Part shown: in pieces, positions 31,521 through 40,359 of the stretch
How positions within the stretch are numbered: the first letter of the stretch is position 1
Layout: each line of letters starts with the position of its first letter
Origin: an uncultured Collinsella sp.
GTDB lineage: Bacteria > Actinomycetota > Coriobacteriia > Coriobacteriales > Coriobacteriaceae
Length of the DNA: 40,838 nt
Direction: 5' to 3'
Assembly (NCBI GenBank): GCA_958353395.1
Contig: CATWSG010000021.1
Span: 1 to 40,838, forward strand
Position numbers and translations under genes: made by a program
Notes under the pieces: model-generated
Database searches by the model: none
What the model was told of the DNA's origin: nothing
Seen by the model: only the letters and a program-made list of their open reading frames with translations

Positions 31521-33743
31521 TTAGAGATGCAGCACGCGGTCGCGGATCTCCTCGGTTCGACCCTGGTTCCAGAACTGGGTACCGATGTAGCCACACGTAC
31601 GACGGGCGACGTTCATCTTCTCCTGATCGCGGTTGCCACAGTTGGGGCACTCCCACACCAGCTTGCCGTCATCCTCGACAATCTTGATCTCACCGTCGTA
31701 GCCGCACACCTGGCAGTAGTCGCTCTTGGTGTTGAGCTCGGCGTACATGATGTTGTCGTAGATGTACTGCATCACGCGAATGACAGCCTTGAGGTTGTCC
31801 TGCATGTTGGGAACCTCAACGTAGGAGATGGCACCGCCCGGCGAAAGCTGCTGGAACATACCCTCGAACTTGAGCTTGTCGAATGCGTCGATCTCCTCGG
31901 ACACGTGGACGTGGTAGCTGTTGGTGATGTAGCCCTTGTCCGTCACGCCCGGGATGATGCCAAAACGACGCTGCAGGCACTTAGCGAACTTGTAGGTCGT
32001 CGACTCAAGCGGGGTACCGTACAGCGAGAAGTCAATATCGCTTTCGGCCTTCCACTCGGCGCACTTGTCGTTCATGCGCTGCATGACGGCCATGGCAAAG
32101 GGCGTGCCCTCCTTCTCGGTGTGGCTGTGGCCCGTCATGTACTTGACGCACTCGTACAAGCCGGCATAACCCAGACTAATGGTGGAGTAACCGCCCACGA
32201 GCAGCTTATCGATCGTCTCGCCCTTCTTCAGGCGGGCGAGGGCACCGTACTGCCAAAGAATCGGTGCGGCGTCAGAAAGCGTACCCATCAGACGTTCATG
32301 ACGGCACAGCAGGGCGCGGTGGCACAGCTCAAGGCGCTCGTCGAAGATCTTCCAGAACTTGTCCATGTCCTGATGCGAGCTCAGCGCGACATCAGGCAGG
32401 TTGATGGTCACGACGCCCTGGTTAAAGCGACCATAGTACTTGGGCTTGTTCGGGTCGTAGTTCAGCGCGTTGGCAACGTTGTTAAAGCCGTTGCCCGAGC
32501 GGTCGGGCGTCAAGAAGCTGCGGCAGCCCATGCAGGTATAGCAGTCGCCGTTGCCGGCGGTCTCGCCCTTCGACAGCTTGAGCTCGCGCATCTTCTTCTC
32601 GGAGATGTAGTCGGGAACCATGCGCTTGGCGGTGCACTTGGCAGCCAGCTGGGTCAGGTAGAAGTACGGGGAATCCTCGTGAACGTTATCGTCCTCGAGT
32701 ACATAGATGAGCTTGGGGAATGCCGGGGTAATCCAAACGCCGGCCTCGTTCTTAACGCCCTCGTAGCGCTGGCGAAGCGTCTCCTCCACGATCATGGCAA
32801 GGTCGTGCTTCTCCTGAGGCGTACGGGCCTCGTTAAGATACATAAAGACCGTCACGAACGGCGCCTGGCCATTGGTGGTCATAAGGGTCACGACCTGATA
32901 CTGAATCGTCTGGACGCCGCGACGAATCTCATCGCGCAGGCGATCCTCAACAACCTCGCGGACCTTTTCGGGAGATGCGGAAACGCCGAGCTCCTCGAGC
33001 TCGCGGGCGACCTCGCCGCGAATCTTCTGACGGCTCACCTCAACAAACGGAGCAAGATGGGTCAGCGAAATCGACTGGCCGCCGTACTGGGAGGAAGCAA
33101 CCTGAGCGATAATCTGCGTCGCGATGTTGCAGGCGGTCGAGAAGCTGTGCGGCTTCTCGATCAGCGTGCCCGAGATAACGGTGCCGTTCTGGAGCATGTC
33201 CTCCAGGTTCACCAGGTCGCAGTTGTGCATGTGCTGAGCAAAGTAATCCGAATCATGGAAGTGGATCAGGCCCTCATTATGGGCGTCCACGATCTCCTGG
33301 GGCAGCAGCACGCGCTGGGTCAGGTCCTTGGAAATCTCGCCGGCCATATAGTCGCGCTGAACGGAGTTGACGGTCGGGTTCTTGTTGGAGTTCTCCTGCT
33401 TGACCTCTTCGTTATTGCACTCAATCAACGACAGGATCTTGTCATCGGTCGTGTTCTTCTGGCGCTTCAGGCTCTGAACATAGCGATAGATGATGTAGTG
33501 GCGGGCAACCTCGTAGCAGTCGAGACGCATGATCTCGTCCTCGACCAGATCCTGGATCTCCTCGACCGACACGGTGTGACCCGCGTTCTCGCATGCCTCG
33601 GCGACGTTTTGCGCCGCGTAAACCACCTGGCGGTCGGTAAGACGAGAGCTCTCCTCGACCTCCAAGTTTGCGGCGCGGATGGCATTGACGATCTTATCGA
33701 TGTCAAAGACAACCTCGGTGCCGCTGCGCTTGATGATCTTCAT
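31521..33743 (-). CDS. nrdD: Anaerobic ribonucleoside-triphosphate reductase, class III
   Basis: A 740-residue enzyme that reduces ribonucleoside triphosphates to deoxyribonucleotides with a glycyl radical, for DNA synthesis without oxygen. The N-terminal ATP-cone (about residues 1-90, KRSGTEVVFDIDKIVNAIR) is the allosteric site. The long barrel part has FHDSDYFAQHMHNCD. The C-terminus holds a zinc site (CQVCG and CPNCG) and the radical loop RRTCGYIGTQFW with the conserved Gly. The start is ATG 33743, with GAGG 7 bases upstream. Two NrdR boxes lie over its promoter. The partner activase nrdG follows downstream. Confidence 0.98.
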   Translation of the reverse strand: MKIIKRSGTEVVFDIDKIVNAIRAANLEVEESSRLTDRQVVYAAQNVAEACENAGHTVSVEEIQDLVEDEIMRLDCYEVARHYIIYRYVQSLKRQKNTTDDKILSLIECNNEEVKQENSNKNPTVNSVQRDYMAGEISKDLTQRVLLPQEIVDAHNEGLIHFHDSDYFAQHMHNCDLVNLEDMLQNGTVISGTLIEKPHSFSTACNIATQIIAQVASSQYGGQSISLTHLAPFVEVSRQKIRGEVARELEELGVSASPEKVREVVEDRLRDEIRRGVQTIQYQVVTLMTTNGQAPFVTVFMYLNEARTPQEKHDLAMIVEETLRQRYEGVKNEAGVWITPAFPKLIYVLEDDNVHEDSPYFYLTQLAAKCTAKRMVPDYISEKKMRELKLSKGETAGNGDCYTCMGCRSFLTPDRSGNGFNNVANALNYDPNKPKYYGRFNQGVVTINLPDVALSSHQDMDKFWKIFDERLELCHRALLCRHERLMGTLSDAAPILWQYGALARLKKGETIDKLLVGGYSTISLGYAGLYECVKYMTGHSHTEKEGTPFAMAVMQRMNDKCAEWKAESDIDFSLYGTPLESTTYKFAKCLQRRFGIIPGVTDKGYITNSYHVHVSEEIDAFDKLKFEGMFQQLSPGGAISYVEVPNMQDNLKAVIRVMQYIYDNIMYAELNTKSDYCQVCGYDGEIKIVEDDGKLVWECPNCGNRDQEKMNVARRTCGYIGTQFWNQGRTEEIRDRVLHL

Positions 33744-34331
33744 CCTCTTGCCTCTTTCGCATCGTAGCCTCATCGCGCTTCAGAGCCAAACGATACCCGG
33801 CAGGGCTTGCCCCTGTCTTGCGGCGCCGTCGCGCAATCTGTGTTCTCGATAAACCATAAGCCTCCATGCGGACATTCCCTGGAGCCGATCAAGCGGCTCA
33901 AGGACACGTTCAAAAGAGGCAGTTAAGGTCTTCGTTCTCTGTCCGCCATCTATCATACGACAAAGAGGCATCTATATCCTGTATTCTTTTTTAAGGTCAA
34001 ACACAACATATAGTGTTTCAGCAGGTCAAAGCAATTAGTCATTTTGCAGACGCATTAAAAATGAGGGGTTCTTGGCAAGTCGGTAAAACGTTACCAACAC
34101 GGCTACCTGCATGGCAGTTATAAAACCCCCTTAGTCAAGCCGCTGACAAATCCTACCAAAACCAAGCCGCTCACGCCAAAAGAATCCAAAAGATTGTGCT
34201 TGACCAACATGTTGCGGTCACGATCGGCCAGGACGTATGCAATCTGCCGGCACCTCTATGGGATGCGAAGACCATCGCGTACAGACCTTGGATCAATATT
34301 TGGTGGCTTATTTGGCGGCGTGCTTGGTGGT
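33744..34331. other. Long leader and intergenic stretch upstream of nrdD
   Basis: Apart from the promoter and NrdR boxes I see small hairpins in the nrdD leader (for example GAGCCG/CGGCTC) and a 25-codon frame starting MVYREH with a crowded GGAGG. At 34080-34330 several short frames with glycine-rich stretches occur on both strands, none with a start and ribosome site. I do not call a gene there. Confidence 0.35.
33969..34016 (-). promoter_or_regulatory. nrdD: nrdD promoter with two NrdR boxes
   Basis: On the minus strand TTGACC (33995-34000), an 18-base spacer and TATAGA (33971-33976). An NrdR-type box ACACAACATATAGTGT (34001-34016) abuts the -35, and a weaker one overlaps the -10 (33969-33984). 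The two boxes are 32 bp apart, three helical turns, as usual for NrdR. The leader to nrdD is about 220 bases. Confidence 0.7.
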
Positions 34332-34368
34332 AAAACAAAACAGCCCAGAGGACATAGCCTCTGAGCTG
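34332..34368 (-). terminator. Terminator of the Gly-Val tRNA operon
   Basis: CAGC-CAGAGG pairs with CCTCTG-GCTG, followed on the minus strand by TTTTGTTTT, right after tRNA-Val. Confidence 0.85.
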
Positions 34369-34376
34369 CGAACATT

Positions 34377-34451
34377 TGGTGGGCGTTAGAAGATTTGAAC
34401 TTCTGACCTCTTCCGTGTCAGGGAAGCGCTCTCCCCCTGAGCTAAACGCCC
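34377..34451 (-). tRNA. tRNA-Val (GAC)
   Basis: A complete cloverleaf with acceptor GGGCGTT/AACGCCC, anticodon loop CTGACAC (GAC) and TTC-containing T loop; CCA is encoded at 34377-34379. It follows tRNA-Gly by 3 bases and shares its promoter. Confidence 0.93.
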
Positions 34452-34454
34452 AAA

Positions 34455-34530
34455 TGGAGCGGACAACGGGGCTCGAACCCGCGACCCCAACCTTGGCAAG
34501 GTTGTGCTCTACCAACTGAGCCATGTCCGC
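34455..34530 (-). tRNA. tRNA-Gly (GCC), copy 1
   Basis: Acceptor GCGGAC/GTCCGC, anticodon loop TTGCCAA (GCC), CCA encoded. It is identical to the copies at 36576 and 36802. Confidence 0.95.
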
Positions 34531-34542
34531 CTGCGAGGATTT

Positions 34543-34589
34543 AATATACGGGATGATCCACCCAAATGCAAGAACTTTTTTTAAAAAGT
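34543..34589 (-). promoter_or_regulatory. tRNA promoter with A-tract element
   Basis: TTGCAT (34566-34571), a 17-base spacer and TATATT (34543-34548). The palindromic AACTTTTT-AAAAAGTTCTTGC element overlaps the -35. The same motif precedes the other two tRNA operons. Confidence 0.8.
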
Positions 34590-34662
34590 TTTGCGACGCT
34601 CTCGCGAGGGCATCAGTCGTCACGAAAGGCACGGACAAACGCAGGCTCGCAGCGAGATGCCC

Positions 34663-36396
34663 CTACATCTCACCGAGCATGATCCAGGCAGAGCTGTCCT
34701 GCGCGAGCCTGCCGTCTGCAAGCGGTGATGAGGTGAGCAGGACCCTGCCCGCCGGCAGCTCCACGGGTGCTGCACCGAAGTTCGTCACACACGCCCAGCC
34801 GTTATCGCGGCGATAGGCGATGACGCCGCCCTCAGCGCCCTCGGCACCATCCGCAAGACCGGTGCGCCCGTCAAGATCGAGCCACGCAAGATCGTTGGCG
34901 CACCCGCGCAGCTTGCGCCGCAGCCAGAGGGCGTCACGATAGAGCGCAAGCATCGATGTCGGGTCCACTTCTTCCCTATCGGCAGCATAATCGGAAAACC
35001 ATGCAGGCTGCGGCAGATGGGGCGCCGCATCGGCGTCTGCCGGCGAAAACCCAAACGATCCGCCATGCGCGGGATCGTCCGCCGCCACCCACGGCAGGGG
35101 CACACGACAGCCGTCGCGCCCCTTCTCACGCTTCGGTCCGTGCGTATTGGTCGCAGTAGGGTCTTCGAGTGCAGCCCACGGGATATCAGCCACCTCAAAA
35201 AGGCCGAGCTCCTCACCCTGATACACGTATGCCGAGCCCGGAAGCGCCAGCTCAAGCAAAAGGGCCGCCCGCGCGCGGCGCTCGCCGAGTTCACGGTCCT
35301 CGTCATAAGACGACCCGTCGCGCAAGAGCCAGTCGAGCGCAATCTGGTGGTAGCGCGTCGCCTTGATTTGCGGCAGGGCATAGCGTGTCGCCACGCGCGG
35401 CACGTCGTGGTTTGAGAGTACCCAGGTCGAGGCGGAATCGGATTCGACGGCTGCCTTCAAGCCCTTCTCGATTGCAGTGTGCATGTCATCATAGGTCCAA
35501 GTGGCCTTGGCAAACTCAAAGTTGAATGTCTGGCCAAGCTCGCTGGGACGCGCGTAGAGATACTGGCGCTCGGGCAGCACCCACGCCTCGGCAACGGCAC
35601 TGCGCGGCGGATTATAGCGGTCGAACACGCGGCGCCACTCGCGATAGATCTCGTGGACCTCATTGCGGTCCCACAGCGGATGGGTGCCGTCGTCAACCAT
35701 GTCATCGCCCTCGGCGAGATGCCACCGGTCGAGGTCATCGCGGTCGAGATCCTTGGCGAGACCCTGCGCCACATCAATGCGAAAGCCGTCGACGCCTCGA
35801 TCGCTCCAAAACGCCAGGACGTCGCAAAAGAGCGCGTGAACCTCAGGGCATGACCAGTCAAAGTCCGGCTGCTCGGGCGTAAACATGTGCAGATACCACT
35901 GACCGTCCGCAACACGCGTCCATGCGGGGCCGCCAAAGTTGGCATTCCAATTGGTGGGAGGCAGCTCGCCATGCTCGCCGCGACCATCGCGGAAGATATA
36001 ACGGGCGCGTTCGGGCGATCCGGGGCCGGCGGCAAGAGCGGCTTTGAACCAGGGGTGCTGGCTGGATGAATGGTTGGGCACGATGTCGACGATGACCTTG
36101 ATGCCGCGCGCGTGAGCCGCAGCTATCATGTCATCGAAGTCGTCAAGCGAGCCGAGACGTGGGTCGACATCGCAGTAGTCCGCCACATCATAGCCGCCAT
36201 CGACAAGAGGCGAAGGGTAAAACGGGCTCAGCCAGATGGCCTCGATACCCAGCCGCTCAAGATAGTCCATCTGCTGGGTAATGCCCGCGATATCGCCCAG
36301 ACCCGAACCAGTCGAATCCTTAAACGAGCGCGGGTAGATCTGATAGATCGCGGCATCGGACATCCATGAGCGCGAAGAAGACTTTTCTGTAGCCAT
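34663..36396 (-). CDS. GH13 alpha-glucosidase
   Basis: A 577-residue cytoplasmic glycoside hydrolase of the alpha-amylase family. The start ATG at 36396 has GGGAG 9 bases upstream; the longer frame runs back through tRNA genes and is not real. Conserved regions are DIVPNHSS (region I), DGFRIDVAQGL with the nucleophilic Asp (II), VAEAWVLP with the acid/base Glu (III) and LSNHDVPR with the third acid (IV). The start of the barrel is IYQIYPRSFKDSTGSG. A C-terminal beta domain follows. Region IV and the length fit alpha-glucosidases acting on maltose-like or sucrose-like substrates. No transporter is adjacent. Confidence 0.93.
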   Translation of the reverse strand: MATEKSSSRSWMSDAAIYQIYPRSFKDSTGSGLGDIAGITQQMDYLERLGIEAIWLSPFYPSPLVDGGYDVADYCDVDPRLGSLDDFDDMIAAAHARGIKVIVDIVPNHSSSQHPWFKAALAAGPGSPERARYIFRDGRGEHGELPPTNWNANFGGPAWTRVADGQWYLHMFTPEQPDFDWSCPEVHALFCDVLAFWSDRGVDGFRIDVAQGLAKDLDRDDLDRWHLAEGDDMVDDGTHPLWDRNEVHEIYREWRRVFDRYNPPRSAVAEAWVLPERQYLYARPSELGQTFNFEFAKATWTYDDMHTAIEKGLKAAVESDSASTWVLSNHDVPRVATRYALPQIKATRYHQIALDWLLRDGSSYDEDRELGERRARAALLLELALPGSAYVYQGEELGLFEVADIPWAALEDPTATNTHGPKREKGRDGCRVPLPWVAADDPAHGGSFGFSPADADAAPHLPQPAWFSDYAADREEVDPTSMLALYRDALWLRRKLRGCANDLAWLDLDGRTGLADGAEGAEGGVIAYRRDNGWACVTNFGAAPVELPAGRVLLTSSPLADGRLAQDSSAWIMLGEM

Positions 36397-36535
36397 GGGG
36401 CGTATCTCCCTTGCAACGAGGTTATGCGAGATGCCCACGATGATACGCCCAAAGCGGACATTCGCGGCAAACAACGCCACAGCCACGACCCAAAACGCTC
36501 GCCCCCTCTCGGGTTCGAGCCTAGGAGATAGGTAC

Positions 36536-36569
36536 AAAAAAAGCCCGGCTACCGTAGTAGTCGGGCTGT
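36536..36569 (-). terminator. Terminator of the Gly-Cys-Gly tRNA operon
   Basis: AGCCCGACTAC pairs with GTAGCCGGGCT (one bulged base) and is followed by seven T on the minus strand. It separates the tRNA genes from the alpha-glucosidase gene. Confidence 0.9.
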
Positions 36570-36575
36570 TGCGTT

Positions 36576-36651
36576 TGGAGCGGACAACGGGGCTCGAACC
36601 CGCGACCCCAACCTTGGCAAGGTTGTGCTCTACCAACTGAGCCATGTCCGC
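36576..36651 (-). tRNA. tRNA-Gly (GCC), copy 2
   Basis: Identical to copy 1, anticodon GCC, CCA encoded. It is the last gene of a Gly-Cys-Gly operon. A GC hairpin CGGGCGCC/GGAGCGCCCG (36667-36684) lies between it and tRNA-Cys and may guide processing. Confidence 0.95.
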
Positions 36652-36693
36652 ATATGTAAAACAAAACGGGCGCCGGAGCGCCCGGATGTTGCC

Positions 36694-36767
36694 TGGAGGC
36701 GAAGCCCGGATTCGAACCGGGGGTAAAGGCTTTGCAGGCCTCTGCCTTACCACTTGGCCACTTCGCC
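36694..36767 (-). tRNA. tRNA-Cys (GCA)
   Basis: Acceptor GGCGAAG/CTTCGCC, anticodon loop with GCA, CCA encoded. It is the middle gene of the operon. A hairpin GGACCG/CGGTCC (36774-36792) separates it from the preceding tRNA-Gly. Confidence 0.94.
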
Positions 36768-36801
36768 GAAAAAGGACCGCCTAAACGGTCCGGAAATGCA
36801 A

Positions 36802-36877
36802 TGGAGCGGACAACGGGGCTCGAACCCGCGACCCCAACCTTGGCAAGGTTGTGCTCTACCAACTGAGCCATGTCCGC
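36802..36877 (-). tRNA. tRNA-Gly (GCC), copy 3
   Basis: Identical to copies 1 and 2, CCA encoded. It is the first gene of the Gly-Cys-Gly operon. Confidence 0.95.
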
Positions 36878-36889
36878 TTGCGGGTTATT

Positions 36890-36939
36890 AATTTACGCGA
36901 GTTGTCCAAAAGACGCAAGTACTTTTTTCAAAAAACTTG
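36890..36939 (-). promoter_or_regulatory. Promoter of the Gly-Cys-Gly tRNA operon
   Basis: TTGCGT (36913-36918), a 17-base spacer and TAAATT (36890-36895), with the A-tract element AAAAAAGTACTTGC overlapping the -35. Confidence 0.75.
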
Positions 36940-36982
36940 TCTGCCGCATGTTCTTAGTAGCTAAACGCGCTAAAGCGATTGG

Positions 36983-37729
36983 CTAGGCACACGATTCCAG
37001 CGCTCCGCTAAACAGCTTCACCATCTGTACGCGCGTGCCGGCGCCGTCCGTACGACGAGCAACCTCCACGTTATCGACGAGCATACGCATAAGCTTGATG
37101 CCACGGCCGCGCTCCTCGGATGCGACCGGCTCGCTCGTTTCATCGATAGAATAGCCGGCACCTCGATCAAGCACCTCAACCACAACGCGATCGCCATAGG
37201 CCTGAACCGTCAGGACGCACCCGATACCGCCCGCATGGTCATAGGCATTACCCAGCGCCTCCCCCGACGCCAATGCGACATCGTAGCGCTCGTCACGGCG
37301 CAACGGAAGCGATTCAAGGAGTTCGGCGATGCGATGTCGGTAGTATGGAAGATTCTCGATACCCTGACGGACCTCGACGCTCTTACTCCAGCGAGGCAGC
37401 TCCCCCACCGGAATGGCGGGAATAGACTCCCGTGCCGGCCCCGCGACATGAAGGATATCGACAAGACGAGCAATCTCCAAAAAGCGAACAACTTCACCCG
37501 ATGCATTGACGAGCGAAAGCAGGCCTTCTCGCCTCATGAGCTCACGAGCGCGCGTAAGCAGGAATGCCAAGCCCGTCGAATCGATAAAGCTAACAGCCTG
37601 ACAGTTGATGACAACACGACGCACGCCGCGGCCAATCAAAGCATCCAACCGCCGACGCAGCGCAGGCACCGTGGCGATGTCGATATCGCCTGGTGGCGTC
37701 AAAACCGCTATGTCATTCCACTCATTCAT
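36983..37729 (-). CDS. STAS domain and anti-sigma kinase fusion (partner-switching regulator)
   Basis: A 248-residue fusion. Residues about 1-105 are a STAS (anti-sigma antagonist) domain with the phosphorylation site FIDSTGLAFLL. Residues about 125-245 are a serine kinase/anti-sigma domain of the GHKL ATPase fold: N box EALGNAYDHAGG, G1 box VLDRGAGYS and G2 box ERGRGIKLMRML. In other bacteria these are separate proteins (RsbV or SpoIIAA and RsbW or SpoIIAB) that switch partners to free a sigma factor. The start is ATG 37729; an upstream TTG is also possible. The phosphatase for the STAS serine is encoded just upstream on the same strand. No sigma factor gene is nearby. Confidence 0.85.
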   Translation of the reverse strand: MNEWNDIAVLTPPGDIDIATVPALRRRLDALIGRGVRRVVINCQAVSFIDSTGLAFLLTRARELMRREGLLSLVNASGEVVRFLEIARLVDILHVAGPARESIPAIPVGELPRWSKSVEVRQGIENLPYYRHRIAELLESLPLRRDERYDVALASGEALGNAYDHAGGIGCVLTVQAYGDRVVVEVLDRGAGYSIDETSEPVASEERGRGIKLMRMLVDNVEVARRTDGAGTRVQMVKLFSGALESCA

Positions 37730-37807
37730 ACGACCATGGTTCCCCAAAAAAGCCCACTCGATGCATTCGTTTCCCCAACCGTACGGATTCAGCCCGCCCA
37801 GCGTCGT

Positions 37808-40153
37808 CTATGAACGACCCCGTAAAAACTCAAGGGACACCAATGCAATGTCATCGTCCAGCGCCGATTCGGTAAATCGGTCAAGCTCGCCCAAGACCTT
37901 GCCGCAGATTCCCGATACGCCCTCACCCGAGACAGAGAGCAGAAGGTCACGAAGGCGCTGCTCACCAAAGAACGCTCCGGTGCGGTCGCGGGCCTCAATC
38001 GTTCCGTCCGTATACATGAAGAGCATGTCGCCGGGAGCGAACGTAAACACGCCTGTCTCGTACACCATGCTCTCAAAGGCACCGATTACGCCCGATTGGC
38101 ATCCAAGCAGCTCGACCTCTCCCCCACGGGCCTCGCCGCCACCCAGCGGCATCGACTCTGGCCTAATGACCATGGTCGGAGGATGGCCCGCCGAACAATA
38201 CGTTGCGCGTCCGGCTTTAAGGTCAATCTTGGCGATAAAGGCCGTCACGAACGTCTCGACCCTCGAAAAGCCCATGAGCATGCTGTTAAGGGAGCGTGCC
38301 ATGCGGGCCGGGCCAGCGCCCTCCCAGGCATATGCCGTCAGGGCCGTCTTGACGAGCGCGGACATCGATGCGGCCTCAATGCCTTTGCCAGACACATCAC
38401 CCAAAATCATGACGGCGCAGTCGTCGGGAAGTCGGATGAGCGTATAGAAATCGCCGCCGACCAACGCCGAGTTCGTGGCCGACAGGTACACCGAATCGGT
38501 TGCGATACCCGGAACATCCCCCAGGGAATTTCTCATGCCGATCTGGAGGGTCTGAGCGATATGGCGCTCCTCGCGCTTTTGAGATTCGCCTTCGTAGATC
38601 AGTTCAAAGTCATGCGCCAAGTGCACCAAGTAGTCATATTCAAGGTCATCAATCGGCTCTTGGCTACCATCACGAAGCAGCAGCGCGCGCGTCGTCGGGC
38701 TCTTCGCAACAGAAGCAGGAACAATCGCGTCGTTACTGTGCTTGCCATCACCCTCAGAGCGCGGGCGCCCCGCCTCGATGCCGGAGTCGACGTAGAGGCC
38801 TTGACAAGGCAGACCATGCGCCCTAAGCCAGCCTCCCATAGGCATCGATTCGTCAACGCGAGTTATACGAACGTGTTTAAGGTCCTCGGCACTCGTACCG
38901 CCCAAAACAGATGCCTCAAAGCCATCAGGGCCAGCCCCCAGACATGCCGCTGGCGCCGTCGTGGAAAAGAAAAGCTTCTCAGGGTCGTCCGGCAAGGCAA
39001 CGCGACTGCCGCCTTCAAAATCTATGACGTAGGAATCCAGACTGGCGTCATACTCAACAGGGCAAAAATGGCAGTTAAGCATATTGCAGATCTCGGACGA
39101 TACCGCCTGGGTAGCCGCGGCAGAATCGTCTAGAAAGGTAAACAACTCATCACGCAAGACATTGAGCGAGCGGCCAAGCTCGGCCGTGCGACGGGAGCGA
39201 AGGCTCGATGCCATGCCGACCAGCTGGATAGACAGGTAATCGCAAATGACCTCGAGCACATTAACGTCATAGGCAAGCGGTGCCTGAGGGCGTTTCCAAC
39301 CAACTTCCAGCACGCCAAGGATCTGCGTACCGTAAAAAACGGGAAGACAGATCTCGCTGCGGTACGGAGGCATATCCTGCATACGCAACAGGTGCTTAGA
39401 ACGATTGTCCAGGTCCATAAACATACCGGAGGCGGCCTTATCACCCTTAAGGTCCTGTTGAATCGACAAGCGACAGGCACGCGACTCACGAAGAACATAC
39501 GTCGGAATGCCAGCGCCATACGGCAAAAACTCAGGCAGGTAGCTGTCGTACAGCTCCTTGGAAACACCGCGAAGTTTAAAACCGCCGCTCTCAGAAAAAT
39601 AGATAGCGGCACCCGAAGCATCGAGCGTTCCTACAAGCTGGTTCAAAACGGTATCAAGTAGGCTGGGCAGCTCATCGGAGCCCACGGTACTCATAATGAC
39701 CGAGAGCGTGCCAGAGAGGCGCTTGTTAGCCACTCTAAGCTCCGAAAGAGCACGCTTGAGCTGACGGTCGTGCGAATACTGTTCTTCGATGCTATGGAGC
39801 GCCACCAGGACACGTGGCGCGCGGCGCCCAAAGATGCGTGGAGGCGTTACGGAGCCCGCACGAACCAAGACGGGGATAAAGGAGCCGTCGCTCAGCTTGA
39901 GCATCAGTTCGTTCTCGGAGCCATCAGTTTCAAATGGCAGACGATGTTCCGTCGCACGTTCAAAAGCGGACGAGTACAGGACGTCTTTAACATCTCCACC
40001 AATGACGTCGGCGCGTTCCTCGCACATCAAACCAAGTAAGCGATTATTCACATGCAGAATGGTTCCGTCGAGCTCGCAGATGATGACAGCATCGCTCGTG
40101 ATCTCGACTAGTTGGGCAACGTCTGCCCACTCGTTGTGTTCAAGCGTTTCCAT
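37808..40153 (-). CDS. PAS-GAF-PP2C serine phosphatase (RsbU/SpoIIE type)
   Basis: A 781-residue signalling phosphatase. A PAS domain (about residues 14-110, with SDAVIICELDGTILHVNN) is followed by a coiled segment, a GAF domain (about 155-320), a less clear sensory region (about 340-480) and a PP2C domain (about 550-778). Metal-binding motifs of the latter are LVGGDFYTLI, ILGDVSGKGIEA, LFMYTDGTIEARD and ALDDDIALVSL. It has no signal peptide or membrane segments, so it senses internal signals. It is followed 78 bp later by the STAS-kinase fusion, so it probably dephosphorylates that STAS domain and starts the partner switch. The ATG at 40153 has GGGG upstream. Confidence 0.9.
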   Translation of the reverse strand: METLEHNEWADVAQLVEITSDAVIICELDGTILHVNNRLLGLMCEERADVIGGDVKDVLYSSAFERATEHRLPFETDGSENELMLKLSDGSFIPVLVRAGSVTPPRIFGRRAPRVLVALHSIEEQYSHDRQLKRALSELRVANKRLSGTLSVIMSTVGSDELPSLLDTVLNQLVGTLDASGAAIYFSESGGFKLRGVSKELYDSYLPEFLPYGAGIPTYVLRESRACRLSIQQDLKGDKAASGMFMDLDNRSKHLLRMQDMPPYRSEICLPVFYGTQILGVLEVGWKRPQAPLAYDVNVLEVICDYLSIQLVGMASSLRSRRTAELGRSLNVLRDELFTFLDDSAAATQAVSSEICNMLNCHFCPVEYDASLDSYVIDFEGGSRVALPDDPEKLFFSTTAPAACLGAGPDGFEASVLGGTSAEDLKHVRITRVDESMPMGGWLRAHGLPCQGLYVDSGIEAGRPRSEGDGKHSNDAIVPASVAKSPTTRALLLRDGSQEPIDDLEYDYLVHLAHDFELIYEGESQKREERHIAQTLQIGMRNSLGDVPGIATDSVYLSATNSALVGGDFYTLIRLPDDCAVMILGDVSGKGIEAASMSALVKTALTAYAWEGAGPARMARSLNSMLMGFSRVETFVTAFIAKIDLKAGRATYCSAGHPPTMVIRPESMPLGGGEARGGEVELLGCQSGVIGAFESMVYETGVFTFAPGDMLFMYTDGTIEARDRTGAFFGEQRLRDLLLSVSGEGVSGICGKVLGELDRFTESALDDDIALVSLEFLRGRS

Positions 40154-40177
40154 CGTGGACCCCGCCGTCTATCGGTA

Positions 40178-40202
40178 ACAAAAAAGCCTCCGAAGAGGCT
40201 TC
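40178..40202 (-). terminator. Terminator of tRNA-Leu
   Basis: AAGCCTC-loop-GAGGCTT stem followed on the minus strand by TTTTTT; it lies just before the phosphatase gene. Confidence 0.85.
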
Positions 40203-40212
40203 TCAAATGCGA

Positions 40213-40302
40213 TGGTGTCGGAGGCGGGACTTGAACCCGCATGACCAAAAAGCGGTCACTAGCACCTCAAGCTAGCGCGTCTGCCAATTCCGCCACTCCG
40301 AC
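40213..40302 (-). tRNA. tRNA-Leu (GAG)
   Basis: A 90-nt class II tRNA with long variable arm (TGACCGC-TTTTT-GGTCA), acceptor GTCGGAG/CTCCGAC, anticodon loop TTGAGGT (GAG) and encoded CCA. Confidence 0.93.
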
Positions 40303-40359
40303 ATGCTATGTTGTTGATTCACGGTTCGTTTTGTTGGACCCGCGCGTTCAACGAGGAAG

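Noticed and set aside
31440..33767. A 775-residue plus-strand open frame opposite nrdD
   Set aside because: nrdD is certain on the other strand; the antisense frame is a product of GC-rich codon use.
33744..33970. Cobalamin riboswitch or leader gene ahead of nrdD
   Set aside because: No B12-box-like core is visible, and the 63-codon frame starts at the -10 box and lacks a ribosome site.
34171..34638. A 155-residue minus-strand frame
   Set aside because: It crosses two tRNA genes and a terminator.
36397..36753. An N-terminal extension of the alpha-glucosidase
   Set aside because: The extended frame reads through tRNA-Gly, its terminator and part of tRNA-Cys; the start at 36396 has a ribosome site and fits the family.
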